NCBI RefSeq assembly: GCF_016469035.1
Contig: NZ_JAEHJZ010000010.1
Coordinates: forward strand, 1-64,000
Direction of reading: 5' to 3'
Length of the DNA stretch: 64,000 bases
Origin: Gelidibacter salicanalis
GTDB lineage: Bacteria; Bacteroidota; Bacteroidia; Flavobacteriales; Flavobacteriaceae
The stretch's first letter is position 1; each line of letters starts with the position of its first letter. The position numbers and the translations under genes were made by a program. Positions 1 through 9,469 of the stretch are shown piece after piece. The notes under the pieces are model-generated. The model was not told where the DNA came from. It worked only from the letters and a program-made list of their open reading frames with translations, and did no database searches.

Positions 1-189
1 ATCGTTAATTTTTTTGAACTTGCGTTCAGTACTTTTCAACGACCAAAGGAAATTTAATGTTTGGTACTCAAAATGGTTTGTTCTCTTTTGTGCGGAGCAC
101 CGTTTCCGGTACTTCGCTACGCTGTCAATCCAATATGTTAATGAACTTATTTCTCGTTTTCCTCAACGAACTCAATCGCTAAGCGGGTG
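1..189 (-). promoter_or_regulatory. rRNA operon leader (16S would start just left of the window)
   Basis: Read on the minus strand, this stretch runs from the nearest promoter to AATTAACGAT at the window edge, and resembles the leader that precedes 16S rRNA in Flavobacteriaceae (from memory of such leaders). It contains a small hairpin, TGAAC-GCAA-GTTCA (positions 15-28), with a GNRA tetraloop. The 65-residue open frame at 14-211 on the other strand has no protein character. The 16S gene itself is not visible, so the assignment rests on the leader and promoter array only. Confidence 0.75.
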
Positions 190-220
190 CAAATATATAA
201 CCCTTTTTTAATTCCCACAA
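190..220 (-). promoter_or_regulatory. rrn promoter, proximal (P3)
   Basis: Minus-strand TATATTTG (190-197) fits the Bacteroidota -7 consensus TAnnTTTG, with a TTG (-33) at 218-220, 20 bp upstream. It is followed by GCACCCGC, as at the other two sites. Confidence 0.75.
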
Positions 221-327
221 TGTTTTTGAAGTTTTTTTTAAAAGTTTTTTTTCACACTCTAATCAACTTACAATAAACATTATTTTAATGAACTTCCCGC
301 TTTAAACGTTGCCGTTTTAAGCGGCTG

Positions 328-357
328 CAAACATACAACCTTTTTTCGTTCCGCAAA
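328..357 (-). promoter_or_regulatory. rrn promoter, middle (P2)
   Basis: Minus-strand TATGTTTG (328-335) matches TAnnTTTG, with TTTG at 354-357, 18 bp upstream. The GGTTG just before the box and GCAGCCGC just after it match the neighbouring promoters. Confidence 0.75.
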
Positions 358-452
358 ACATTTTTTTTGAAAATTTCTGCTTCCCTATTTTAAGATGGTA
401 ATGAACGCTTCCCCTTGTCTCGGCGGCCCTGCGGCCCCTCGTTTGCGGGGTG

Positions 453-481
453 CAAATATACAACCCTTTTTACTTTACAAA
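453..481 (-). promoter_or_regulatory. rrn promoter, distal (P1)
   Basis: Minus-strand TATATTTG (453-460) with TTTG (478-481) 17 bp upstream and an A-rich spacer. It is the best match of the three tandem promoters. Confidence 0.75.
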
Positions 482-1159
482 CAAACTAATCTTTCCCTTT
501 TTTTAAAGTTTTTTTCTCCGTTCTGAAAATGAACGGGTTAGTCCGCGCGGAGCAACGCTCTTCCTACGGTAGGATCTCTGCGGTTGGCCCGCGTTAGCGA
601 TGGAGCCCTTGTTTGAACTCTTTACCAGGCGCCTTTGCGACTGGGAAAAGTGAGGGGCGAGAGCGCGGTGGGTTGCCCCAGAGGGCAGACCGAACGCCCA
701 AAAAAAAATAGGGTCATTACATATAAAGCAACCGACACCTATATATAGTACAAGAACTCAATGAATTGTGAAGCCAACCATTTTAGAAGCGAATGCGATT
801 GCAACTTGACATGTTCTTTATACGATAACTGGACGCCCCATTATAGTGTATCTATTAATAGGTAGACCATTTTATATGTTTTTAAGATTGGAGAATGCTG
901 CAAAAATTTATTGAGGATCTATGACGAACGATAAACGGAAATGTTGGGCAGAATAATTCGACGTGGCAGATACTCTGTACCTCCATATATATAGTATAGC
1001 ACTATTTTGTTCCGTAGAAACATCAGGAGGCTGAGTACCAATATTGCATTCACGCCCTACATAACGGAAAGCCATATGACTAGACTGACTTTACAAATCA
1101 TAACTGAAAAGAGAGCTTTACCGAAATGCTATGCCCATCCTGCTATTTATGTGTATCTA
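482..1159. other. Gene-free stretch with decayed and GC-rich sequence
   Basis: No credible gene is seen on either strand. Positions 541-700 are much more GC-rich than the surroundings and include a copy of the GCGTTA...AACGCCCA repeat. Positions 705-1159 are AT-rich and contain only a short open frame (1007-1255) that runs antiparallel into the 3' end of the porin gene. Confidence 0.6.
591..700. repeat. GC-rich intergenic repeat, family A copy 1
   Basis: Starts GCGTTAGCGAT and ends GAACGCCCA, the same borders as copies at 46519-46601, 51111-51191, 59288-59365 and, inverted, 45001-45125. The interior is divergent, GC-rich and able to fold on itself. This copy is the least well conserved. Confidence 0.5.
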
Positions 1160-3082
1160 TTAAAGAAAGAAATTCCAGACCAATCCAAAACGAATGGTGA
1201 AGTCTCTGTACGGATTGTTGGGTGCGGAAAAGTAATTATACCCGGTGAATGCTGAATTGAAATGCTCCGCCTTGATAAAGATGCGTGTCTGTCTTATCTT
1301 GGCATTGATAAAAAAGTCCAACCTTGGGAAATTTCCTATTTCGGTCTGGTTTTGAACATAGAACTCTGCCAACAACGGGTCATAAGCATCCATAGCATAG
1401 TCCGTAAAATAGTTAACTGTGACTCCTGTTTGTAGGAAGAGCGCATTTTTAAACAGACGGTCAGAAAAATAGAGTGTGTTACGCGTAATGATTTGCGGCA
1501 CGTTCAATACCCCTTCGCCATCCAAAACATTTTGATATAGTATAGTATTGTCTAAAGCAAACTTACCAAACTGAAATTCTTTGGAGACATCCACTTTTAA
1601 GTACTTAAGGGTATGGCCTGTTTGTGTAGGCTTGACGTTATTGTCACTGTCCTTGCTAAAATAGGCATAATTGGTTATGGTGGTCAATTCTATTCCTGCG
1701 GTAGCGATTCGATCAGATTTCAGCTTGAAGGCCAAATTTTGGGTCTGCACATTTTTAAACTGCTCACTATTGTCCCAATTGTAATTGAGGTAATCACTTT
1801 GATGAAGCAACATATTATAATTGGCCTGTTTTGAGTTGGTATTTAAACGTGCCAACACCTTAAAATCAGGGTTGAGTTGGTAGGAGGCATTAAGGTCCAG
1901 AAAATTTCCGTTAAAATCCCCCGAGAGGTTCAATCCAAAGTCGCCATTTAAATGAAATCCGCCAATGGTATTTTTATAGCTTCCTCCTATTCCGAGGATA
2001 CTGCCTTTTAGTCGGTTGGCTATTTGGTTTCCGTCGATAACGGTTACGGCATCGTATCCGTAATTGTAGTTGGTATAATCTGCATTGAATTGCAGTTGGC
2101 CTAGGGTCTTATTTTGGTATTGGGCGAAAAACCGGTTTGAAAACTCTTCCAACGTAACCTTGTCATTAATATTAGTATTTAAAAAGGACGCTCCAAAAAA
2201 TTCACTGCGAGTGGCTTGGGTGAACTGATAATATTTGTCTTCAAATGAAACGACCTGCCCAACACTCAAACTATTTGATACACTATCTGAAGGTTTGAGA
2301 AGATTGTATTGGTGCTCTAGAAAGAACCGTTTGCCTTCAAGAATGCTCTCTGCATCTTCAAAATTGGGTGCAAATACAGATCTGTCAATAAATTCAGGAT
2401 CACCTGATTCAAAATTTGCAACATCTTCATCAGTGAGTCCGCCGTTTTCTTCATTCAAAATATCTTGCATGACAATATGCGCCCGAGCTTGATATTTAGC
2501 GTTCTTTGTAATGTAGCTGCTGGTAAATCTAAAATTACCAGTGCTGCTTAAAATGTTCTGGTACTTACCCAAGGACCGCATGCCTTTATAGGCTATGGAG
2601 AAATTAACCTGTTTAGAGGTATTGACCGTAAAGAAGGCATCCAACAACTGGCCTTGTTCAAATGCTGTTTTATACATCAGCTCTGTTAGTGGTGTAGGCA
2701 CATGGTAATAGCTAATATCTTCAATTTCCATATAATTGAAATGCTTGGCACGCGCCCCGAATAATGGGAGTGTTTTTTTAGTCTTATAATCGTGAGCTAG
2801 ACTGTTGTAGGTTTGTCCCAAATTTGAAAAGGGCATTAGACCAAATTCGTCTCTTCTCAGATAATTGAATTTATATTCTTTTTTTATGGATAGGGTGGTG
2901 TCTACAAAGGTGGTGTCTCTATCAGCACTAATAATGAGATAATCTTCAATGTTGGCCACCTTGTTTTTAGGATTGGACTGTAAAGTATCTCTCCCGTGAC
3001 CTTCTCCCGGACGCACGGCTTGGCTAAATACGGTGCTAAAAGTTGAAAGCAAGAAAATCCCTAATAAAAATACTTTATTCAT
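1160..3082 (-). CDS. Putative outer-membrane porin (Porin_10 family)
   Basis: About 640 residues with a signal peptide (MNKVFLLGIFLLSTFSTVFSQ), then a long run of alternating polar and hydrophobic strands typical of a beta-barrel, ending in FGLVWNFFL with a terminal aromatic pattern as in outer-membrane barrel proteins. The layout fits the Bacteroidota 'putative porin' family (PF14121), whose substrate is unknown. I prefer the ATG at 3082; the in-frame TTG six bases upstream adds two residues only. A minus-strand TATTTTTG (-7 type) lies at 3100-3107, giving a very short leader. It is transcribed in the same direction as the SusCD units but is separated from them by a terminator and about 860 bp, so it is probably its own unit. 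Confidence 0.75.
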   Translation of the reverse strand: MNKVFLLGIFLLSTFSTVFSQAVRPGEGHGRDTLQSNPKNKVANIEDYLIISADRDTTFVDTTLSIKKEYKFNYLRRDEFGLMPFSNLGQTYNSLAHDYKTKKTLPLFGARAKHFNYMEIEDISYYHVPTPLTELMYKTAFEQGQLLDAFFTVNTSKQVNFSIAYKGMRSLGKYQNILSSTGNFRFTSSYITKNAKYQARAHIVMQDILNEENGGLTDEDVANFESGDPEFIDRSVFAPNFEDAESILEGKRFFLEHQYNLLKPSDSVSNSLSVGQVVSFEDKYYQFTQATRSEFFGASFLNTNINDKVTLEEFSNRFFAQYQNKTLGQLQFNADYTNYNYGYDAVTVIDGNQIANRLKGSILGIGGSYKNTIGGFHLNGDFGLNLSGDFNGNFLDLNASYQLNPDFKVLARLNTNSKQANYNMLLHQSDYLNYNWDNSEQFKNVQTQNLAFKLKSDRIATAGIELTTITNYAYFSKDSDNNVKPTQTGHTLKYLKVDVSKEFQFGKFALDNTILYQNVLDGEGVLNVPQIITRNTLYFSDRLFKNALFLQTGVTVNYFTDYAMDAYDPLLAEFYVQNQTEIGNFPRLDFFINAKIRQTRIFIKAEHFNSAFTGYNYFSAPNNPYRDFTIRFGLVWNFFL

Positions 3083-3099
3083 TATCAATTATTGAGTGA

Positions 3100-3107
3100 C
3101 AAAAATA
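3100..3107 (-). promoter_or_regulatory. Probable -7 box for the porin gene
   Basis: TATTTTTG on the minus strand fits TAnnTTTG and sits about 18 bp upstream of the ATG. No clear -33 element was found. Confidence 0.4.
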
Positions 3108-3859
3108 ATAATATAACTTCTATTTTATGTGAATATCGATTGTGAATGCACTGTTGTTAATTAAAAAAAGAAAACAAGGGTTAAAATCTAAAAAACAAAA
3201 TGCCCTCTATACATGAAACATGCCAGTTCAATTAAAAAATAAATATTTTTCAGAGGCTAATTTTAGAATTAAACAATTAATTATCTTTGCGCACAGCGAT
3301 CTCTTAATGTATTCTGCTTCGTCCCTACGATGTGACAATCATTTAAGGCCTGAAAACATATCTAAAAAACATTCATAATAGGATAAAACTTACAAATTAA
3401 CTTTTTAAAAAATTAATCTTAAAATTTGTTTTTTGAATCAACGTCAACTGGGAGTAGCATTTTTTTTTTAAAATTATAATTGTGGAAACACCTGTCCATC
3501 CCTCCATTCAAATGATGACTCTTAAATTGCGGTTATCACTCAATTGGTAGACTAGCCAGAACAATGGTGCTTTGCCAGATTCAAGGACATCAGTAACCAA
3601 TTCCTCTAAAGGTTAGAAACTGATAGCTAAAATTAAGTTACAACACATTGGTGATTCTTTTGGGCAAGTCGGTTGAGCTATTGAACAGGAAGAAAAGAGA
3701 ACCATATGTTAATTATATAAGAGCTACACCAGTTCTGTAAACAATTAGCCTTGCAATTCACAACACCAAAAAATAGTCAATATTTTCTTCAGGTTTAATG
3801 AACTCTATGCTCGTCCTGATTCCAAAAACTACTATTTCGTGTCCCATGGTTTATAGGTA
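3108..3859. other. Gene-free stretch between the porin gene and the susCD unit 1 terminator
   Basis: Stop codons are frequent in all frames and I see no protein-coding pattern. The one structured-looking part is around 3529-3590, which vaguely resembles the first half of a tRNA. The rest is AT-rich and unremarkable. Confidence 0.6.
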
Positions 3860-3894
3860 TAAAAAAAATCCACCAGAGTCTAGACTCTAGTGGA
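3860..3894 (-). terminator. Terminator of susCD unit 1
   Basis: Near-perfect palindrome (CCACCAGAGTC-TA-GACTCTAGTGG, 3870-3893) followed on the minus strand by a run of T (A at 3861-3868 on the plus strand). It lies about 55 bp after the lipoprotein stop, as expected for a rho-independent terminator. Confidence 0.8.
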
Positions 3895-3950
3895 ATTGTT
3901 ATTATAAGGATTGATTGTAGTACTCTTTAATTAATTATATATAGTGAGAA

Positions 3951-4751
3951 CTAATTTTTGGTAAATACAAAATCAAAACTACCAAAACCTCCCTGAGCTA
4001 CGGTAATGGCAAATTTCATTTCAAAACTACCTGTACAGGACTTATATAAACCACTTACAGGGGTATAAGCATAATCATTATATGCACCCCAAGGCGCCGT
4101 AGGACCTAAAATTGTTTTCACACCCGATACAGAAAAATTACTCGGATTTATATTCAAATATAACACAGTGTTATTAGGCGCACCACCTTCCATTTCGAAT
4201 AAGCCCGTTACGCCAATTAAATAAGGGTCATCCGGATCTGCAGTTAATGTGACATCTCCTTCAACCTCCCAACTATCAGAGACTACATGATAGCTTCCTT
4301 CTGTAAGAACAGGATCGAATTCGCAGGTAACAAACACTTTTAGTGAGGCTAGTGAACGAGTTGTAATGCCTCCACTAGTTGTAACTACTTGGATCAAAAA
4401 GAAATCATCAACTTCAACTTCACTTTCTGTTAAACCCAATGCTGTTAATGCATCACTTGCAGCCACAGTTATGGTAGAAGGAAATGATGTGATATCCTGT
4501 AATATTTCAGTTTTCCCTTCATAAGTAATTTGAACTTCTGCTGCATCTACGGTATCACCGTCTTCTAATGCTACCGTAAATTTCACAAACGACCCTGATA
4601 AATCCGTTGTGTAAAAAGCAGGATTGACATCAGAAAGCACCGGAACTACCGCGACCCCTCTTGACTCAACACGGTTCTCGAATGTATCTTCACAACTACT
4701 TATAATCAATGCAAAAGCAAAGAAGAAGGCTAATATTTTATATTTTTTCAT
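3951..4751 (-). CDS. Surface lipoprotein of a SusCD unit (SusE/F-like position)
   Basis: 266 residues with a lipoprotein signal (MKKYKILAFFFAFALIISSC, Cys at about 20) and no recognised enzymatic motif. The body is rich in beta-strand patterns and acidic residues (around 35-140 and 145-266), resembling the Ig-like or SusE/SusF-type accessory lipoproteins that sit on the cell surface and help bind the substrate of the neighbouring transporter. It follows susD by 28 bp and precedes the terminator, so it is the last gene of a susC-susD-lipoprotein operon. Its ligand cannot be read from the sequence. The family assignment rests mainly on position and signal peptide. Confidence 0.65.
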   Translation of the reverse strand: MKKYKILAFFFAFALIISSCEDTFENRVESRGVAVVPVLSDVNPAFYTTDLSGSFVKFTVALEDGDTVDAAEVQITYEGKTEILQDITSFPSTITVAASDALTALGLTESEVEVDDFFLIQVVTTSGGITTRSLASLKVFVTCEFDPVLTEGSYHVVSDSWEVEGDVTLTADPDDPYLIGVTGLFEMEGGAPNNTVLYLNINPSNFSVSGVKTILGPTAPWGAYNDYAYTPVSGLYKSCTGSFEMKFAITVAQGGFGSFDFVFTKN

Positions 4752-4779
4752 GTTTTTTAATTTTAAAAGTTATAAACCA

Positions 4780-6234
4780 CTAGCGAGTGCCACCGGCCCA
4801 CCATACATTTTCAGTATATACATAGTTACCATCTCCATAGGCTTCACGTACGTTTACATTTGTAGTGACATCACTTGAGCCGTATGTGAAACGTAAAGGA
4901 AACTTACTAGCATTATTTAAAGGATTAGCAAGAACTATAAAATCCTCACCCATGGCTTTTAATCTACGGTAGTCATTGTAGGCTTCAACTGCTTCCTCTT
5001 CATAGAAAGCAAGATATTTTTGAACCATAATCTCCCTTAATGCATTATTCTTATTGGTAAGCTTAGGTTCAACTTCATCAGTATAGTAAGTTTCAGCTAC
5101 ATCCGATGATAAACCTATATTCACTTTCCCAAAAGCTGCTGTAATTGCTTTTCCCAAAGCTTCCTTGGCATTATCAAGTTGGTCAAGTCTAGCATAAGCC
5201 TCAGCTTTAAGAAACTCAATTTCATGATAACTTAATAAATATGTTGGAGCTGTAATATCGCTAATTCCAGACACTGAATATTTTCCTTGAGCTTGATCAT
5301 TACTACCATTAATAGCGAAAACAAGATCATCTCCCGTATTTGGATATGGTTTAAAGAAGATCGAATCTCGTGGATCGTCTCTATCAGTTAATTTATTATG
5401 AAGACTTGTGCTGGCTCCAAAATAATCCCTATCGTCCATAAATTGTTGAAATGGACTTTTTGACGTTCCTCCGTTATAATCAAATTGTGCTTGTTCTGAT
5501 GCTTTTGTGAATGATTTGTTTGCAAATGCTATAACATTCGCATAATCAGGAGACTTAAGAGATAGACGCATAGTGTGTCTAGCTTTTAATCCATAAGCCA
5601 TTTTAATCCAGTTGTCAGTGTTTCCTCCATAGATCACATCTTGTTTACCTAAAGATCCAAAAGTAGTTTCTTTTTCTAAATTTGAGATACCCTCATCTAG
5701 TAAAACGAATAACTCAGCATAAATAGATTCTTGACTATCTAAGTTTGGTGTAAAAATAACTCCTGGTTGTAAAGCCTCCGTCCATGGAACATCGCCCATG
5801 ACGTCAGTCAAAACGCCTAAATTATAAGCGGTAAGAATCTGGGCAATACCTAAGGTATGAAAATTCCCTTCTTCAGTACCCTCTGGTGAACACTTCTTAA
5901 TAATGTCTTTTAGGTTTAGAAGATTTGTATAAATTCCATCCCACGTGTTGTTATATGTTGAACTACTTGTAGGTTGAGCAACTCTTATTTCTGCACCGTT
6001 CATTTGTCCAAAGACACCAACATTATGCTCGATATAAGTACTTGCGTAAAAAGCCAAATCACTACCTATCACGCTAAATGCAGAACTAACCATAACATCT
6101 GTAATGATTAATGAAGCACTAACCTCTGAAGGATCATTGACATTAAAGTTAATGTCATCAAGCTTGTCCTGAGAACAAGAATAGAAAACAATTCCAATTA
6201 AGAGAATCATTATTTGATTAATATATTTTTTCAT
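4780..6234 (-). CDS. SusD-like surface substrate-binding lipoprotein (SusD-like_2 type)
   Basis: About 484 residues. It starts MKKYINQIMILLIGIVFYSC, a lipoprotein signal with the acylated Cys in FYSC, followed by DINFNVNDPSEV, and has the TPR-like helical layout of the SusD/RagB superfamily, in the branch usually annotated SusD-like_2 (PF12771). SusD proteins cap the SusC barrel and capture the ligand for TonB-dependent import. The SusD-like_2 branch is often found in units for peptides or other non-starch ligands, but the ligand here is unknown. I chose the ATG at 6234 because it gives a normal signal peptide; an in-frame ATG at 6246 would add MIIN. It begins 21 bp after the susC stop. Confidence 0.88.
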   Translation of the reverse strand: MKKYINQIMILLIGIVFYSCSQDKLDDINFNVNDPSEVSASLIITDVMVSSAFSVIGSDLAFYASTYIEHNVGVFGQMNGAEIRVAQPTSSSTYNNTWDGIYTNLLNLKDIIKKCSPEGTEEGNFHTLGIAQILTAYNLGVLTDVMGDVPWTEALQPGVIFTPNLDSQESIYAELFVLLDEGISNLEKETTFGSLGKQDVIYGGNTDNWIKMAYGLKARHTMRLSLKSPDYANVIAFANKSFTKASEQAQFDYNGGTSKSPFQQFMDDRDYFGASTSLHNKLTDRDDPRDSIFFKPYPNTGDDLVFAINGSNDQAQGKYSVSGISDITAPTYLLSYHEIEFLKAEAYARLDQLDNAKEALGKAITAAFGKVNIGLSSDVAETYYTDEVEPKLTNKNNALREIMVQKYLAFYEEEAVEAYNDYRRLKAMGEDFIVLANPLNNASKFPLRFTYGSSDVTTNVNVREAYGDGNYVYTENVWWAGGTR

Positions 6235-6255
6235 GTTAATAATCATTTATTGTTA

Positions 6256-9200
6256 TTAAAATTTAATTTCTAAATTCATACCGAAACTTGTGGCTTGAGG
6301 TAGAGAAAAACGCTCAAATCCACCTGCTATGTTGTTGTTTCCTTGAGAACTTTCTGGGTCAAAATTTGGTAGTTCTGTCCAAAGTAAAATATTCCTAGCA
6401 AAGCCAGTAATCGATAAATCCAATGATGGAATCAGTTTTTTTGGAAGGTCATACCTTAGAGAAAGCTCTCTTAATTTAACGTATGAATTTCCGAAAATAT
6501 AATATTCATCTATATTCCCCAATACATCACTGTACAATGTTTGCATAGCATTTGGATCACTAGGTCCACCTCTTGCAATATCATTTGGCGTACCGTCTGC
6601 CTTATATCCATTATAGATAAAAGTAGACTCTCTGTCCTCAGTTCTTTCAGACATCCCATACAAATCCAATAAACCATTAGATCCTGAATACATATGTCCT
6701 CCACTTTTCATTTCAAATACAGCTCCAAGCGAGAACGCTTTATATGTGAAATTTGTTGTGGCACCAATTATAAAATCTGGGGAAATACTTCCAAGAACTC
6801 CAGGAGCACCAACCATCGGCATACCATAAGATGGCGAATTTGGATCTTCATCAACAAGTATTTGACCTTTGTCATTTTTTGCATACTGATCACCATAAAG
6901 CACAGGATAAGTAGATCCAATACCAGCCCTTACCTGAGGAGTAGTGAAGCCTCCAAGGAAAATACTTTCAACTCCATCAGCAAGCTCATCAACAACGTTA
7001 TCTATTTTGGTATAATTCGCACTTACATCCCAAGAGAAGTTTTCTGTTTTTATTGGTGTACCATATACCATTAATTCATGAGCATCAGTATGAACAGAAC
7101 CTCCGTTTGTCAGCAAACTTGAAGCTCCTGTTGAAGCAGCAAGTGGTACTGTAAAAATTTGATCTTTGACATCTTGACGAGAAATGTTGTAGTCAATTCC
7201 AAGACGATTATTAAACAATTTTAAATCCACACCAAACTCATAAGATTTTGTGTTTTGTGGCTTCAATTCTGGGTCATATAAGGTACTATTTGGTGTGTAT
7301 GAATTTACACCATCCAGTGGGTATGTAATTGGTTCTCCTGCCCAAAAACCACCTCCATATCCAGGTTTGGTATAATTGTTAGGGAGATATCTTCCCGCTT
7401 GACCTACTTCCGCGTAGGAACCTCTAAGTTTAGCGAAGCTTATCCATGACACGTCTTTTATAAAATCAAGCTCGGAAACGACAAATCCTAAACCAACCGA
7501 AGGATAAAAGAAAGAACGATTATCTCTAGGCATTGTAGAAACTATATCATTTCGACCTGTACCATTTAAAAATAGCATGTTTTTCCATGATAGAGAAACA
7601 CTAGAAAATACACCAACAAGTCTATCTTGTCTTTGAGTTTCAGTAGCAGTTACAATGTTTGCATTTTCAATATGATTCCATCCTCCGAAATTGAACTCCT
7701 GGCCATATTGACTATAGAATTTTTCATTATTATGATTTAACTCATTACCAATAACGACATTTAAGTCAAAATCCTCATTAAATTTCCAATCGTAATTAGC
7801 CGTTAAAAGTGAGTTGTATGTCAACTGGGTTGTTCCATAATTATTAATTTCACCCGTACCACCTTTCCAGCCGAAACCAAAAATATCTTGAAAATTAGTA
7901 GTATAACTGTCAATACCCAACTGGTATCTTACCGTTAAATTCATATCCTCACCTAGTGGTGTGGCATAACTAATAAAGCCATTTCCAAAAAAACGATCAG
8001 TTCCTTCATTAAATGTATGATTTTGCTCAATCCAATATGGGTTATCAAAAGTTAGTGAACGATAATAAATTTGCGTATAAGGATCTCCAGGTTCATTAAA
8101 AGGAGTTCCTTTTAAATTATAACTTGATGGAGCCGCAAGTACTCCCGCCAATGAACCGTCATTTGCTCCAGTTAATTTATCAACATCATTTGTGGAGAAA
8201 TTAGTAGAAAAACCAGTTGAGAAATTCTCATTAAGTTCTAGGTCTGCATTTGCTTTTGCATTCCATCGGGTCATTCCTGTATTTAAGGCAATACCGTCCT
8301 GAGTAGTATTTGATATCCCAATAGAGAAATTTCCTTTCTCACCAGCCTGACTGAGGTTTACTGAAGTAGTAGCAGTTTGACCAATTTGAAAGTAATCATC
8401 CCAGTTATTATATACCTGTGGCGTAACCCAAGGATCTAGGCCCGCACGTTCCAACTGAGGAACTTTATACATTCCTTCATGTCCATTTCCGTTACCACCA
8501 TAAGTAGGGTCGTTTGGTAAATCATTTATTTTTCGCCCCCAAGACATGGATGATGTTGGGCTATAACTTCCATTAAAACCTTGAGACCAAGTTGTTTGAT
8601 AATCAGGAGTACGTGACACCGTTTCGAAACTAGTCGTTTGATTAATTGTAACAACTGCTTTCCCAATTGGACCGCCTTTACCACTTTTTGTGGTTATAAG
8701 TACTACACCGTTGGAAGCTCTAATACCATATAAAGCGGATGCAGCTTGACCCTTTAAAATGTTTATGGATTCAATATCATTCGGGTCAATATCTACAGCT
8801 CTATTCGAGATATCGGATCCAGTAACGCTATTTCCAGTAGAATAAGAAGCAGTAGAAGCTACTGGCATTCCATCTATCACATATAAAGGCGTATTATTTC
8901 CTGTAAATGACCGAGATCCTCTAATAGTAATTTGGGAAGAAGCTCCTGGCATACCACTAGACATCTTAATATCTACACCAGCAAGTTTACCTTGTAGAGC
9001 CTTAGAAAGATCTGATAATCCGGTTTTCATTAATTCTTCAGATTTAATGTTTTGCGTAGCAAAGCCAACCGCTTTCTCGTTTCTACTAATCCCTAAAGCT
9101 GTAATCACAACCTCTTCTAACGCCTGAGCATCTTCACTCAATTGGACATTAATTACCGTGGAAGATCCGACAGTAACGCTCTTCGAAGCATACCCCACAT

Positions 9201-9423
9201 AGCTAAACACAAGGGTTTGACCTGTGCTTGCTTCAATGGAGTACTTCCCATCAAAATCTGTTGAGACACCTGCAGATGTGCCTTTAATAATTACGGTTGC
9301 TCCTGGTAACGGTAAGCCAATTTCATCTGTGACCGTACCGGTAACCGCCTGTTGCTGGGCAAACGTAATTTGCATCACAAACGCCAATAATAGCGTCAGT
9401 AAACTTGTTAATTTTAATTTCAT
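6256..9423 (-). CDS. SusC/RagA-family TonB-linked outer-membrane transporter, unit 1
   Basis: About 1055 residues. A signal peptide (MKLKLTSLLTLLLAFVMQ..FAQ) is followed by a carboxypeptidase-D regulatory-like domain (about 25-110: GTVTDEIGLPLPGATV, FDGKYSI, FSYVGY), a TonB-box-like EEVVITALG, a plug domain (LQGKLAGVDI, ITIRGSRS, PLYVIDGMPV, SALYGIRASNGVVLITTKSG) and a 22-strand-type barrel ending in LEIKF. It imports a ligand captured by the SusD partner across the outer membrane, powered by TonB-ExbBD. The ATG at 9423 is preferred over the in-frame one 30 bp upstream, since the upstream bases (9424-9468) are a conserved leader shared with unit 2. It differs from units 2 and 3 by starting its plug with ALGISRNEKAVGFATQ. 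Confidence 0.93.
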   Translation of the reverse strand: MKLKLTSLLTLLLAFVMQITFAQQQAVTGTVTDEIGLPLPGATVIIKGTSAGVSTDFDGKYSIEASTGQTLVFSYVGYASKSVTVGSSTVINVQLSEDAQALEEVVITALGISRNEKAVGFATQNIKSEELMKTGLSDLSKALQGKLAGVDIKMSSGMPGASSQITIRGSRSFTGNNTPLYVIDGMPVASTASYSTGNSVTGSDISNRAVDIDPNDIESINILKGQAASALYGIRASNGVVLITTKSGKGGPIGKAVVTINQTTSFETVSRTPDYQTTWSQGFNGSYSPTSSMSWGRKINDLPNDPTYGGNGNGHEGMYKVPQLERAGLDPWVTPQVYNNWDDYFQIGQTATTSVNLSQAGEKGNFSIGISNTTQDGIALNTGMTRWNAKANADLELNENFSTGFSTNFSTNDVDKLTGANDGSLAGVLAAPSSYNLKGTPFNEPGDPYTQIYYRSLTFDNPYWIEQNHTFNEGTDRFFGNGFISYATPLGEDMNLTVRYQLGIDSYTTNFQDIFGFGWKGGTGEINNYGTTQLTYNSLLTANYDWKFNEDFDLNVVIGNELNHNNEKFYSQYGQEFNFGGWNHIENANIVTATETQRQDRLVGVFSSVSLSWKNMLFLNGTGRNDIVSTMPRDNRSFFYPSVGLGFVVSELDFIKDVSWISFAKLRGSYAEVGQAGRYLPNNYTKPGYGGGFWAGEPITYPLDGVNSYTPNSTLYDPELKPQNTKSYEFGVDLKLFNNRLGIDYNISRQDVKDQIFTVPLAASTGASSLLTNGGSVHTDAHELMVYGTPIKTENFSWDVSANYTKIDNVVDELADGVESIFLGGFTTPQVRAGIGSTYPVLYGDQYAKNDKGQILVDEDPNSPSYGMPMVGAPGVLGSISPDFIIGATTNFTYKAFSLGAVFEMKSGGHMYSGSNGLLDLYGMSERTEDRESTFIYNGYKADGTPNDIARGGPSDPNAMQTLYSDVLGNIDEYYIFGNSYVKLRELSLRYDLPKKLIPSLDLSITGFARNILLWTELPNFDPESSQGNNNIAGGFERFSLPQATSFGMNLEIKF

Positions 9424-9469
9424 AAAACAATTATTTGAGTTAGTCTTCCACAAACATCATAATAAAATA
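9424..9469 (-). promoter_or_regulatory. Conserved susC 5' leader, unit 1
   Basis: On the minus strand the roughly 45 bases before the ATG (TTTTATTATGATGTTTG, four variable bases, AGACTAACTCAAATAATTG) are identical to those before the unit 2 susC gene at 14651-14696 except for the short variable stretch. GATGTTTG is one base off the TAnnTTTG consensus and may be the -7 box. Confidence 0.6.

Noticed and set aside
14-211. 65-residue open frame on the plus strand
   Set aside because: It lies antisense to the rRNA-type leader and promoter and has no protein character.
1007-1255. 82-residue open frame on the plus strand
   Set aside because: It runs into the 3' end of the porin gene on the opposite strand and lies mainly in decayed sequence.
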